From an uncultured Lachnospiraceae bacterium (GTDB lineage: Bacteria > Bacillota_A > Clostridia > Lachnospirales > Lachnospiraceae), in the NCBI GenBank assembly GCA_905200565.1, contig CAJKKX010000138.1, positions 1 to 6,583 of the forward strand: a stretch of DNA of 6,583 bases, written 5' to 3'. Below are positions 1 to 5,930 of the stretch, piece after piece. The position numbers were made by a program, and so were the translations under genes. Each line of letters begins with the position of its first letter. The first letter of the stretch is position 1. The notes beneath the pieces are model-generated. The model did not search any database, was not told the DNA's origin, and was given only the letters and a program-made list of their open reading frames with translations.

Positions 1-132
1 TACCTCGCTGCCCTGCCATTTCATCCAGGCCAAAGCGCCGCCGGCTCCGACAATGACGAAAAACAACGCCGCCAGCAGTCCATATGCCGCATATCGATAA
101 AACCGGCCGCTTTTTCTTTTCTGCGATGACAT
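1..132 (-). CDS. Membrane or secreted protein, N-terminal 44 residues only (3' end outside window)
   Basis: The ATG at 130-132 is followed by an open frame to the window edge. It reads as a short basic start (KRK, R, R), then a hydrophobic stretch of about 20 residues (around residues 15-35) rich in Ala, Leu, Val and Gly, then W-M-K-W. GALA before the tryptophan could be a signal peptidase site, or the segment could stay as an N-terminal membrane anchor. GGGAGG lies 8 bases upstream. The 27-base gap to the giant protein gene shows no terminator, so it probably belongs to the same operon. The product cannot be identified from 44 residues. A sortase would fit the SPKTG protein upstream and also starts with one N-terminal helix, but nothing visible here proves it. 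Confidence 0.75.
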   Translation of the reverse strand, partial: MSSQKRKSGRFYRYAAYGLLAALFFVIVGAGGALAWMKWQGSEV

Positions 133-140
133 GCCTTATC

Positions 141-146
141 CCTCCC
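141..146 (-). promoter_or_regulatory. Ribosome binding site of the partial membrane protein
   Basis: GGGAGG lies 8 bases before the ATG at 130-132, in the 27-base gap after the giant protein gene. It is the main support for a real gene continuing past the window edge. Confidence 0.8.
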
Positions 147-159
147 CGCCTTCTTCTCC

Positions 160-3100
160 TTATGGCTCATAAATCCCCTGGAAATTGTTCTCTGCATGAG
201 CTTCCCCGCCAAGCCAGGCTTTCATTTTTTTCGTATTTTTGAAAGTCACTGCATTTTCGGTATCTTTACTCACAGAAACATCCTTTTCGCCTTCTTCCGG
301 AGTATATCTCCAGGACCATTCCTCCTGTTCGGCAACCATATAAGTCCCGACCGGAAGATTTTTCACGGTCACACTTCCATTTCCTGTAACAGAAACCGTC
401 AAATGAACGTTTTCCGTGACCGTCCCCTTTTTTCCATCCACATAAAACAGGAAACTCTGGTTTTGATCCTTTGTATCCACTCCCTGTTTCTCAATCACCA
501 GGTCTGCCACTTCCGGCTCAAACAGGGCATAGTAAATATTCTCCTGCGTATTTTCTGATAAATTCCCCGGTTTCAGCCGTCCATCCGCCTCATCTGTCCA
601 CTCCTTTGGAACCGGTTTGGTACAGGCAATGTCGTGGAACCATCCGGCAAACTGGCATCCCGCCGCAGGATGCGGCACAGAGCCCTGAACACTTCCCACA
701 TCCCGGACTGTTTCGTTCGATAAACTCACTGTCCCTCCAGACCCCGGATAATGGAAAACCGGGATATAAGTAAGCGTGCTTTCCTTTACCTGATAATAAA
801 CGTAAACATAACTCTTCTGCTGTCCATTCGGGAAAGTGACAGTCCGCGTCGTATTGTCGCCCACAAGATGATACAACGTACCGCCCTTCGAAATCTCCAG
901 GGGAATGTCTTTATATTCTTCTGACCTCCCGAATTTTCCCCGCAGGATCACGGATTCTTTTAGCTCATTGTCTGCATGTCCATATTCTACAAACTTAATC
1001 TCACATTCCCCCTGGTTCCTTGTATAATAAACATAAAGAACCAGGCCGGAACCGCCCAATACAGCGGAAACCGAGCTATCCGTCACCACTGTGCCGCTCT
1101 GGTTCATTTCCGCTGTCTTTTCTCTGTCATAGGTAAAACCATCCACATCCAGAAGCTCAGCGGAAACACTCTTTCCCATTTCTCCCACCTGTTCTATGGA
1201 GGCGTATTCCGCATATCCGGTTCCGTCACTCTCTTCCACCATATGTTTGACTGCATAATAAGCGTTTCTATCATCTTTCGTGTAATAAAAAGTAATCACA
1301 TTCTGCTCGTCATATGCAGTCAGCACCATACGCTTATAAAACGCATCCGAAATATATCCGCTGACATATTGGAACTGCTCTGTGATGACAGACGCACTCG
1401 TTGTCCGGGACTTTTGCGGATGCACATCTTCCCCCGTTGTCTGATCCAGATACCGCACGGTGTAAGAAACATGATCCCTTTTTACATACACAAACGTAAT
1501 CTCATTTTTCTTCGACGAATATATCAGCAGAGAAGCAGAATTTATCGTTGGATAATACCCAGCCTGATATTGTTCGTACAGATCTTCCCTGCTTTTCGCC
1601 TCAAAGGTTTTTGTCGTCCCGACATAAGCATATCCGTCCGTATCCTCCGAAACAGGATTTCCGGCTTCATCTACATAATGAACCGTATAGGAGCCAACCA
1701 CAGAGGACTGCCACTGTGCAAACAGATGTAAATCCTCGGTAATGGACATCGTCGTCGGGTCAAAAGCATGCTGATTTCCTTCGCTGTCCACATAAAACCA
1801 TCCCCTGAATTCAGGGTTCATCTCCGTGCTAATAGAATCCGAAGAGGGCGTCGGGATATCCTGCGTATTGATTTTTCCCCTGTGCGCCACACTGATTTCC
1901 CTGTCCCCGATATACTTTCCTGCCATCATCTCGTCATACGTATTTGAAAACGTGACCCTGCACAGGGTAGGCGTCCATTTGGCGTAAAGCGTCAGCGGCG
2001 CTGCATCCATAAAAATGCCGCTCTGTCCATTCTCCCACAAAGCCTCCGTCCCTTCATAGCATCCGGGAGAGGTATACCAGCCGTCAAACCGGTAAGCATT
2101 CCTCTCCAGACTTTCCGGATAAGGCGGATTGGAAATCTTCTCCGCATCCGCAGGCTGACTTTGCTTCAGATATTCCAGATATTCGGTCAGAGATCTCTCA
2201 TATTCTACCTGCTTCCCCGCCTGAAACAGATAACCACCATAATTATAGAACCGCAGAAGGTAGTCGCTCCGGTCATAATAAAAATTAGCGGTAAACGATT
2301 TCTGATATTCTTCCGGAATGGTTGAATTTGTTATTTTTTCTTTGTCAGACAGTGTATATCCCTTACCGACCGTCGCCGTCTGTTTATTCAGATTTTCATT
2401 ATCATCGCAAGTATCATAGGATGCAAACAGCCGATAGCGTTTTCCATTTCTTATCACGTCATCCGCCTGCTCCTGCCCTCTGGAAACCTCATAATACAGA
2501 TTGTATATCCACTGCTTCGGAACACTCCAGCCAATATTCGCACCATTCTCCCAGAAAGCGATATAACGTATGGTGTCGGAGTTTCCATATTTTGAATCAT
2601 AGAGGATATCCTCCTCCAGCCGAAGATAATTTCCCTTAATCGTATAATTCGCATCTCCCGTCGCCAGCTCGTCCACACAGTATTTTACATGGTGCTCCGG
2701 GTTCCACGCACTGAATACAGCCGTTTTCTTATTCCAGTTTCCATGCGTGTTTGCAGAGGTTCTCTCTACCGTGGAAAAGATACCAAACGGCCAGGGCTCC
2801 TGGATATTTGCTCCATATTTTGCCCTGAACTGGAAGTAATGATATTTCACACCGCCATAGGTTTCATAGCCCTGTTCAAAATGATATTGCGCTTTTTTTT
2901 CAGCAGTCCAGAAACTGCTCCCCTGCGCATTCATCTCCGGAAGATTTTCAATCTCTCCCCAGTTTCCACTCGGCACACTCTGCAAAAGAGTTTGCTCGTT
3001 TGTTGTATTTGTTGTCGAAAAAGCATAGGTGCTTCCGCCTACAACATAATATTTGTTATTCGTTTCTTTTGCATAGAAAAATTTCAGGGTATACTCTTTT

Positions 3101-4140
3101 CTCTGATAGTAAATATTAATGACCGTGGAGCCGTCTCCCTCCACCACAGAAGAAGTGCGTTCCAACTCTGTCTTCGTCTTATCCTCATCGTAGCTATAAT
3201 GGGACTCCTCAAACTGCGTGATATTAGGCGGCTCCTTCTTCCTTTCAATATCAGACATTGTAATTGGATCGCCTGAAACAGCGTTCTCTGATTTTGTGTC
3301 CCAGAAGCTATATCCGTCATCATCCGGATTTTCTTTCCAGTATACATAGGTAACCGTTGTTTCTACAGGCGTCCAGATGGCGCGAAAGGTTTCGTTCTGT
3401 GCGCCCACAGCAGCAGGAAGCGTATCAGCAATTCCATCATAACTGCCGTCTTTTTCTTTGTCCCATCCCGCAAAAACATATCCGCTTCTCGTCGGCTTCG
3501 GCACGATCAGCGGCGTTTCATAACGTGCATACACAGGAGCCACACCATAACCGCCGTTACATTCAAAATTATAAAGATAATAATTTCTGTTATAATAAAT
3601 ATGGAATTCTGTGCTGCCATCCGCCGCTACCACGTCAGGCTTATGAAACAGAGCAGAAAATCCTTCAATGTCCTTTTCCACAGAATTCACCGGATAGGTA
3701 CCTGTCAGCGCTTCGCCCTTTTCCATCAGCCTCGTATCTTCCGTATAGCCGTCATTCGACATATTCTGGAGATAATAACGTACCACATAAGGCGACATTA
3801 CCGGGCGGTACACCACGATAAGCTCCTGGTTTTCCTGCAAGTTTTCAAAGGAAAGCGACACCCTGTCTGCCGACACATAATTTCCTTCCTTTTTCTGGCA
3901 GGGCGCATAGCCGATAAAGGTCGGAGATGGCACCTCGGCAGAAAAGTTTGTACCATATTGCAGGGAAGCAACATAATCATCAAAAATCTGTTCCCCTTTT
4001 TCATCCCCCAGCCTGTAATGAATCTTAATTGTTACATACTCGCTATTTTCCTCTGCCAGCACAGCGAACGCAGCGGCCATCGACAGAAAAACTACAGCCA
4101 GAACAAGAATTGCTTTTCTTCTTCTATTCTTCCTTTGCAC
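160..4140 (-). CDS. Giant secreted repeat protein: InlB B-repeats, MucBP-like repeats, SpaA-like isopeptide domain
   Basis: This 1326-residue protein is probably an extracellular adhesin. Residues 1-29 are a classical Sec signal peptide (AVLA before EEN) without the SG..A(R/K)Y element of its neighbours. Order by eye: MucBP-like strand region 30-115; DGY...DGST..IYY.R module 116-186; InlB B-repeat 187-258 (PTRSGYVFAGW); second DGST module 259-347; unrecognised module 350-627; B-repeats 628-723 (YRFDGWYT...LYAKWTP) and 724-812 (FRGWFY...LFAQW); MucBP-like repeats 813-888 and 889-957; a third DGY-type module 958-1042; MucBP-like 1043-1119; degenerate B-repeat 1120-1210 (QFAGWFHD); SpaA-like domain 1211-1304. 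The tail 1305-1326 has WLGGEAHAENNF. No sortase motif or membrane helix follows, so anchoring is unexplained. The start is GTG with AAGGAGGG 8 bases upstream; no better internal start exists before the signal peptide. Nine cysteines are spread along the chain. The gene follows copy B by 23 bases. Family-level call is strong; ligand unknown. Confidence 0.93.
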   Translation of the reverse strand: MQRKNRRRKAILVLAVVFLSMAAAFAVLAEENSEYVTIKIHYRLGDEKGEQIFDDYVASLQYGTNFSAEVPSPTFIGYAPCQKKEGNYVSADRVSLSFENLQENQELIVVYRPVMSPYVVRYYLQNMSNDGYTEDTRLMEKGEALTGTYPVNSVEKDIEGFSALFHKPDVVAADGSTEFHIYYNRNYYLYNFECNGGYGVAPVYARYETPLIVPKPTRSGYVFAGWDKEKDGSYDGIADTLPAAVGAQNETFRAIWTPVETTVTYVYWKENPDDDGYSFWDTKSENAVSGDPITMSDIERKKEPPNITQFEESHYSYDEDKTKTELERTSSVVEGDGSTVINIYYQRKEYTLKFFYAKETNNKYYVVGGSTYAFSTTNTTNEQTLLQSVPSGNWGEIENLPEMNAQGSSFWTAEKKAQYHFEQGYETYGGVKYHYFQFRAKYGANIQEPWPFGIFSTVERTSANTHGNWNKKTAVFSAWNPEHHVKYCVDELATGDANYTIKGNYLRLEEDILYDSKYGNSDTIRYIAFWENGANIGWSVPKQWIYNLYYEVSRGQEQADDVIRNGKRYRLFASYDTCDDNENLNKQTATVGKGYTLSDKEKITNSTIPEEYQKSFTANFYYDRSDYLLRFYNYGGYLFQAGKQVEYERSLTEYLEYLKQSQPADAEKISNPPYPESLERNAYRFDGWYTSPGCYEGTEALWENGQSGIFMDAAPLTLYAKWTPTLCRVTFSNTYDEMMAGKYIGDREISVAHRGKINTQDIPTPSSDSISTEMNPEFRGWFYVDSEGNQHAFDPTTMSITEDLHLFAQWQSSVVGSYTVHYVDEAGNPVSEDTDGYAYVGTTKTFEAKSREDLYEQYQAGYYPTINSASLLIYSSKKNEITFVYVKRDHVSYTVRYLDQTTGEDVHPQKSRTTSASVITEQFQYVSGYISDAFYKRMVLTAYDEQNVITFYYTKDDRNAYYAVKHMVEESDGTGYAEYASIEQVGEMGKSVSAELLDVDGFTYDREKTAEMNQSGTVVTDSSVSAVLGGSGLVLYVYYTRNQGECEIKFVEYGHADNELKESVILRGKFGRSEEYKDIPLEISKGGTLYHLVGDNTTRTVTFPNGQQKSYVYVYYQVKESTLTYIPVFHYPGSGGTVSLSNETVRDVGSVQGSVPHPAAGCQFAGWFHDIACTKPVPKEWTDEADGRLKPGNLSENTQENIYYALFEPEVADLVIEKQGVDTKDQNQSFLFYVDGKKGTVTENVHLTVSVTGNGSVTVKNLPVGTYMVAEQEEWSWRYTPEEGEKDVSVSKDTENAVTFKNTKKMKAWLGGEAHAENNFQGIYEP
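229..510 (-). other. SpaA/Cna-B-like domain with candidate isopeptide bond
   Basis: Residues 1211-1304 of the giant protein follow the pilin-like layout: first strand DLVIEKQG with Lys1218, an E-box GTYMVAE with Glu1271, and last strand VTFKNTKK with Asn1302. In this family Lys and Asn form a covalent intramolecular bond assisted by the Glu. All three residues are at the expected places, so a self-stabilised stalk or terminal domain is likely. Confidence 0.75.
1270..1704 (-). repeat. Two consecutive MucBP-like repeats in the giant protein
   Basis: Residues 813-888 and 889-957 both begin SYTV(H/R)Y(V/L)D, followed by a G.(D/P)V strand, a G(Y) segment in the middle and a closing strand (ITFVYVKR; ITFYYTKDD). 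This is the layout of MucBP/ubiquitin-like beta-grasp repeats of surface adhesins. DNA identity is low. Confidence 0.75.
1705..2259 (-). repeat. Two consecutive InlB-type B-repeats in the giant protein
   Basis: Residues 628-723 and 724-812 each show the pattern of a central GW followed by a variable loop and a closing A.W (YRFDGWYT to LYAKWTP; FRGWFY to LFAQW). A single unit of the same type lies at 3367-3582 and a degenerate one at 511-783. The copies are diverged at DNA level, with no recent duplication visible. Confidence 0.8.
2260..3093 (-). other. Unrecognised central module of the giant protein (residues about 350-627)
   Basis: This stretch lies between B-repeat type units but does not follow their GW...A.W pattern. 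It is rich in aromatic residues and contains GGSTYAF (about 369-374), YHYFQFRAKYGANI (about 433-446), EPWPFG (448-453), IAFWENG (527-533), RYRLFASYDTCDD (568-580) and ends with NFYYDRSDYLLRF (619-631). Boundaries are by eye. It may be one large domain or two smaller ones. Confidence 0.6.
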
Positions 4141-4148
4141 AGCTTTTT

Positions 4149-4156
4149 CCCTCCTT
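4149..4156 (-). promoter_or_regulatory. Ribosome binding site of the giant repeat protein
   Basis: AAGGAGGG lies 8 bases before a GTG codon at 4138-4140. It supports GTG as the start, since no ATG is present ahead of the signal peptide core. Confidence 0.85.
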
Positions 4157-4163
4157 GCCCTGC

Positions 4164-4796
4164 TTACTCTGAAAAGTTACTTGAAAAAAGATCTGCTGCC
4201 GACTTTTCCTCTTCTCCCGGCGGGATCTGCGCCATATATCCATAAAAGCACAGGGAAAATTCCTCTTCCTCCTGATAGGTTTCGCTGACATGCACGACGT
4301 CGCCTTTCAGGATCTTTATGCTTTCTTCCGAAAAATTTTCATCCAGCGGGAGCGCCCCCTGACCTTTTTTACCGTAAACATACACCTGCCCGCCATGCTT
4401 TCCCGCAATCCCGTCAAGCGCGATCCAGTGATCTTCCAGACCAAAAGAAACGGAAGCAGGACACGCCCCGGAAACTTCCAGGTACAAAAAAGACTCTACA
4501 ACGCTTTTCGCTTCGATTATGACCTGGGGATCCTTCGGAATATCCACCCCCGGCATCACCAGATAATGATTGTTTTCCACCTCTTTTTTATTCAGCACAT
4601 AAGTCCCGTCCGCATTTTTTACAGCTTCATGCTCTGCCAGCCGGATATCCTCGGCAATGTTCGTATAAAATGTAACCTCGGCAGGTTTCGAAACAGTCCG
4701 GATATACTTTGCGTAAATACCGCTAACCAATAATGCGAAAAAGAGCAGGGCAGGAATGCCGGCCGCAAACCTGCGGGAAAACTTTTTCCTTTTCAT
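4164..4796 (-). CDS. Small secreted protein with SipW-type signal peptide (TasA-like), copy B
   Basis: This 210-residue protein begins with a basic segment and a hydrophobic core (about 10-24), then SGIYAKY at 25-31, the same SG..A(R/K)Y element as its upstream neighbour; cleavage after Ala29 is likely. The mature region contains NHYLVMPGVDIPKDPQV (about 76-92), a Pro-Gly strand motif of the kind seen in TasA/SipW-substrate proteins, followed by a strand with FLYLEVSG. Two cysteines, Cys112 and Cys183, could pair. An acidic stretch (QEEEE, about 175-179) lies near the C-terminus. No membrane anchor or sorting signal is present. The ATG at 4796 is chosen because AGGAGG lies 6 bases before it; the in-frame TTG at 4811 would overlap the upstream stop and remove this site. 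The gap to the upstream gene is 11 bases, and the TGA of that gene shares its A with the ribosome binding site. Outside the signal region it shows no obvious extended similarity to copy A by eye. Role inferred as second fibre or matrix component. Confidence 0.87.
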   Translation of the reverse strand: MKRKKFSRRFAAGIPALLFFALLVSGIYAKYIRTVSKPAEVTFYTNIAEDIRLAEHEAVKNADGTYVLNKKEVENNHYLVMPGVDIPKDPQVIIEAKSVVESFLYLEVSGACPASVSFGLEDHWIALDGIAGKHGGQVYVYGKKGQGALPLDENFSEESIKILKGDVVHVSETYQEEEEFSLCFYGYMAQIPPGEEEKSAADLFSSNFSE

Positions 4797-4802
4797 GCCA
4801 TT

Positions 4803-4808
4803 CCTCCT
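4803..4808 (-). promoter_or_regulatory. Ribosome binding site of small secreted protein B, fused to upstream stop
   Basis: AGGAGG lies 6 bases before the ATG at 4796. Its first A is the last base of the TGA stop of protein A (TGAGGAGG), an arrangement that favours reinitiation and coupled expression of the two small proteins. Confidence 0.87.
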
Positions 4809-5332
4809 CAATCTATCTGTTCAAAATCAACGTTTGTCTCAAATGCAAGAGAAAGCGAATATTCCTCATCCTGAGACTCTTTTGTAAAAATCTTTGGTTC
4901 TGCCCAAAAGGCAATGCTGCGTTCCTTCGTTTCAGCAACCGAAAGCCTCCCCGCATCCGCAAACGTCAGTGTTTTTCTGTCCGTCGAAATCTGGGGCTCT
5001 TTTCCATCCAGCATTACCATAACCCCTTCCGGCAGAGGATCTTTAAAAGACAGGCGCACCTGATAGCCAACGGCAACCTCCGAATTATTTTCCAGATGAA
5101 GCACATACGCCCCTCCTGCGCTCCCTCCGGTACAATCGACCACCCCCGGCTGTCCGTCGGCGTCCGCCTGTACGGAAAAGGAAGCCACACGCGCCTCCCC
5201 ACCGTTGGAAACTACTTCTGCATACCTTGCAAAGAGGCCGGACACATGCCAGCCGGACAGCATCACAAGCAAGAACAAAACAGCGGCAAGCCCCAGCAGC
5301 CGATTCCCTGTCTTACTCTTTTCTCTCTTCAT
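4808..5332 (-). CDS. Small secreted protein with SipW-type signal peptide (TasA-like), copy A
   Basis: This 174-residue protein has a basic N-terminus and a hydrophobic core (about 11-30), then SGLFARY at residues 31-37 and a stretch ending in ASFSV at about 50-54. This layout, SG..A(R/K)Y followed about 15 residues later by a short beta strand, is that of SipW-dependent signal peptides; cleavage after Ala35 is the likely site. The mature part (about 139 residues) is predicted beta-rich, with LENNSEVAVGY near 80-90 resembling the N.....Y strand of TasA-like beta sandwiches. It has one cysteine in the mature region (Cys67) and no membrane helix or sorting signal. The start at 5332 is preceded by AAAGGAGG at 7 bases; a longer in-frame start at 5392 would add 20 basic residues read from within the signal peptidase gene and is rejected. 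Inferred role: secreted fibre or matrix subunit. It could also be an accessory protein; sequence alone does not settle this. Confidence 0.87.
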   Translation of the reverse strand: MKREKSKTGNRLLGLAAVLFLLVMLSGWHVSGLFARYAEVVSNGGEARVASFSVQADADGQPGVVDCTGGSAGGAYVLHLENNSEVAVGYQVRLSFKDPLPEGVMVMLDGKEPQISTDRKTLTFADAGRLSVAETKERSIAFWAEPKIFTKESQDEEYSLSLAFETNVDFEQID

Positions 5333-5930
5333 CTGACTGCCTCCTTTGCAAATCTTCTTCCTCCCGCTCCGCTTTGAGCCTCCGGATCTCATCTTTTACC
5401 GCTTCCAGCTCCCCGTCTTCCTCTGTACGTTCCCTCCGGTAAGAAAGCTCCAGAAGGAAGATCGCTGCCGCCAGAACGATAAATATCCCGACCGGCGTCT
5501 TTAAAAACCGGATCACAGCCCCTGCCGCCCGGATCTTTCCCACGACCTTCCCTTTGATCTCCTTCCTGGAAACCGGAGCGTCGGAAACATTGTTCGCGTC
5601 TCCTTTTGTCACAGCTTCGCTGCTGTTGATCTCCAGAATCCTGTGGACGATCAACTGGTTATCTTTTTGATAAACGACGATATCCCCGGCCTTATAATTT
5701 TCCTGTTCCCGCACGAATACAAGGTCATCCGGCAAAAGCTCCGGCTCCATGCTTCCCGTCAGTACCACGCTTACCCCAAAGCCAAAAGGCATGGGCATCG
5801 AATTTCTCAAAACACTTCCTGCATTCCAGGCATAAAAATTAAGTCCGAGAATGAGGCTCACCGCCAGCATCATCACGCTACGGAAAACCAAAGAACCCTT
5901 TTTACTTTTTTTCTTTTGCCCTTCTGTCAT
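5313..5930 (-). CDS. sipW: SipW-like (ER-type) signal peptidase I
   Basis: Membrane-bound serine protease (family S26) of 205 residues that removes signal peptides from exported proteins. Membrane helix 1 spans about residues 15-34. The catalytic serine is Ser60 in TGSMEP. The general base region reads IVHRI with His96, where bacterial-type enzymes carry lysine, which places it in the SipW/archaeal/ER-type class. GDANN (Asp111) is the conserved acidic box. A second helix at about 146-164 is followed by a 40-residue highly charged tail that may form a coiled coil. The ATG at 5930 is chosen over the upstream in-frame start at 5978 because AGGGAGG lies 6 bases before it and the extra 16 residues (cysteine-rich) would overlap the preceding gene more deeply. 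It overlaps the upstream gene by 29 bases and the downstream gene by 20, suggesting translational coupling. Its likely substrates are the two short proteins encoded next to it. The gene symbol is used by family, not proven orthology. Confidence 0.95.
   Translation of the reverse strand: MTEGQKKKSKKGSLVFRSVMMLAVSLILGLNFYAWNAGSVLRNSMPMPFGFGVSVVLTGSMEPELLPDDLVFVREQENYKAGDIVVYQKDNQLIVHRILEINSSEAVTKGDANNVSDAPVSRKEIKGKVVGKIRAAGAVIRFLKTPVGIFIVLAAAIFLLELSYRRERTEEDGELEAVKDEIRRLKAEREEEDLQRRQSDEERKE
5340..5347 (-). promoter_or_regulatory. Ribosome binding site of small secreted protein A
   Basis: AAAGGAGG lies 7 bases before the ATG at 5332 and inside the signal peptidase coding region. It supports the shorter start. 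Confidence 0.87.

Noticed and set aside
133..159. Possible terminator between the giant protein gene and the next gene
   Set aside because: The 27-base gap is mostly ribosome binding site; no stem-loop followed by a T run is present.
21..212. Minus-strand 63-residue frame spanning the junction of the last two genes
   Set aside because: It overlaps the end of the giant protein and the start of the next gene in another frame; the alternative frame starting at 132 has a good ribosome binding site and a membrane helix.
976..1731. Plus-strand open frame of 251 codons opposite the giant protein
   Set aside because: It lies fully antisense to a protein with clear repeat domains, its residue content (many Ile, Arg, His, Ser) is that of a shadow frame, and I saw no convincing ribosome binding site or domain.
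3601..4245. Plus-strand open frame of 214 codons
   Set aside because: It runs antisense across the start of the giant protein and the end of protein B; composition is rich in His, Arg and Cys with no recognisable domain.
4733..5377. Plus-strand open frame of 214 codons
   Set aside because: It is antisense to proteins A and B with their well-placed ribosome binding sites, and it shows no domain pattern.
5902..5913. Slippery heptamer A AAA AAG just before the stop of the anchored protein, a possible -1 frameshift site
   Set aside because: The -1 frame hits a stop after about ten codons and does not lead into the signal peptidase frame, so a programmed shift would serve no evident purpose; Lys codons explain the A run.
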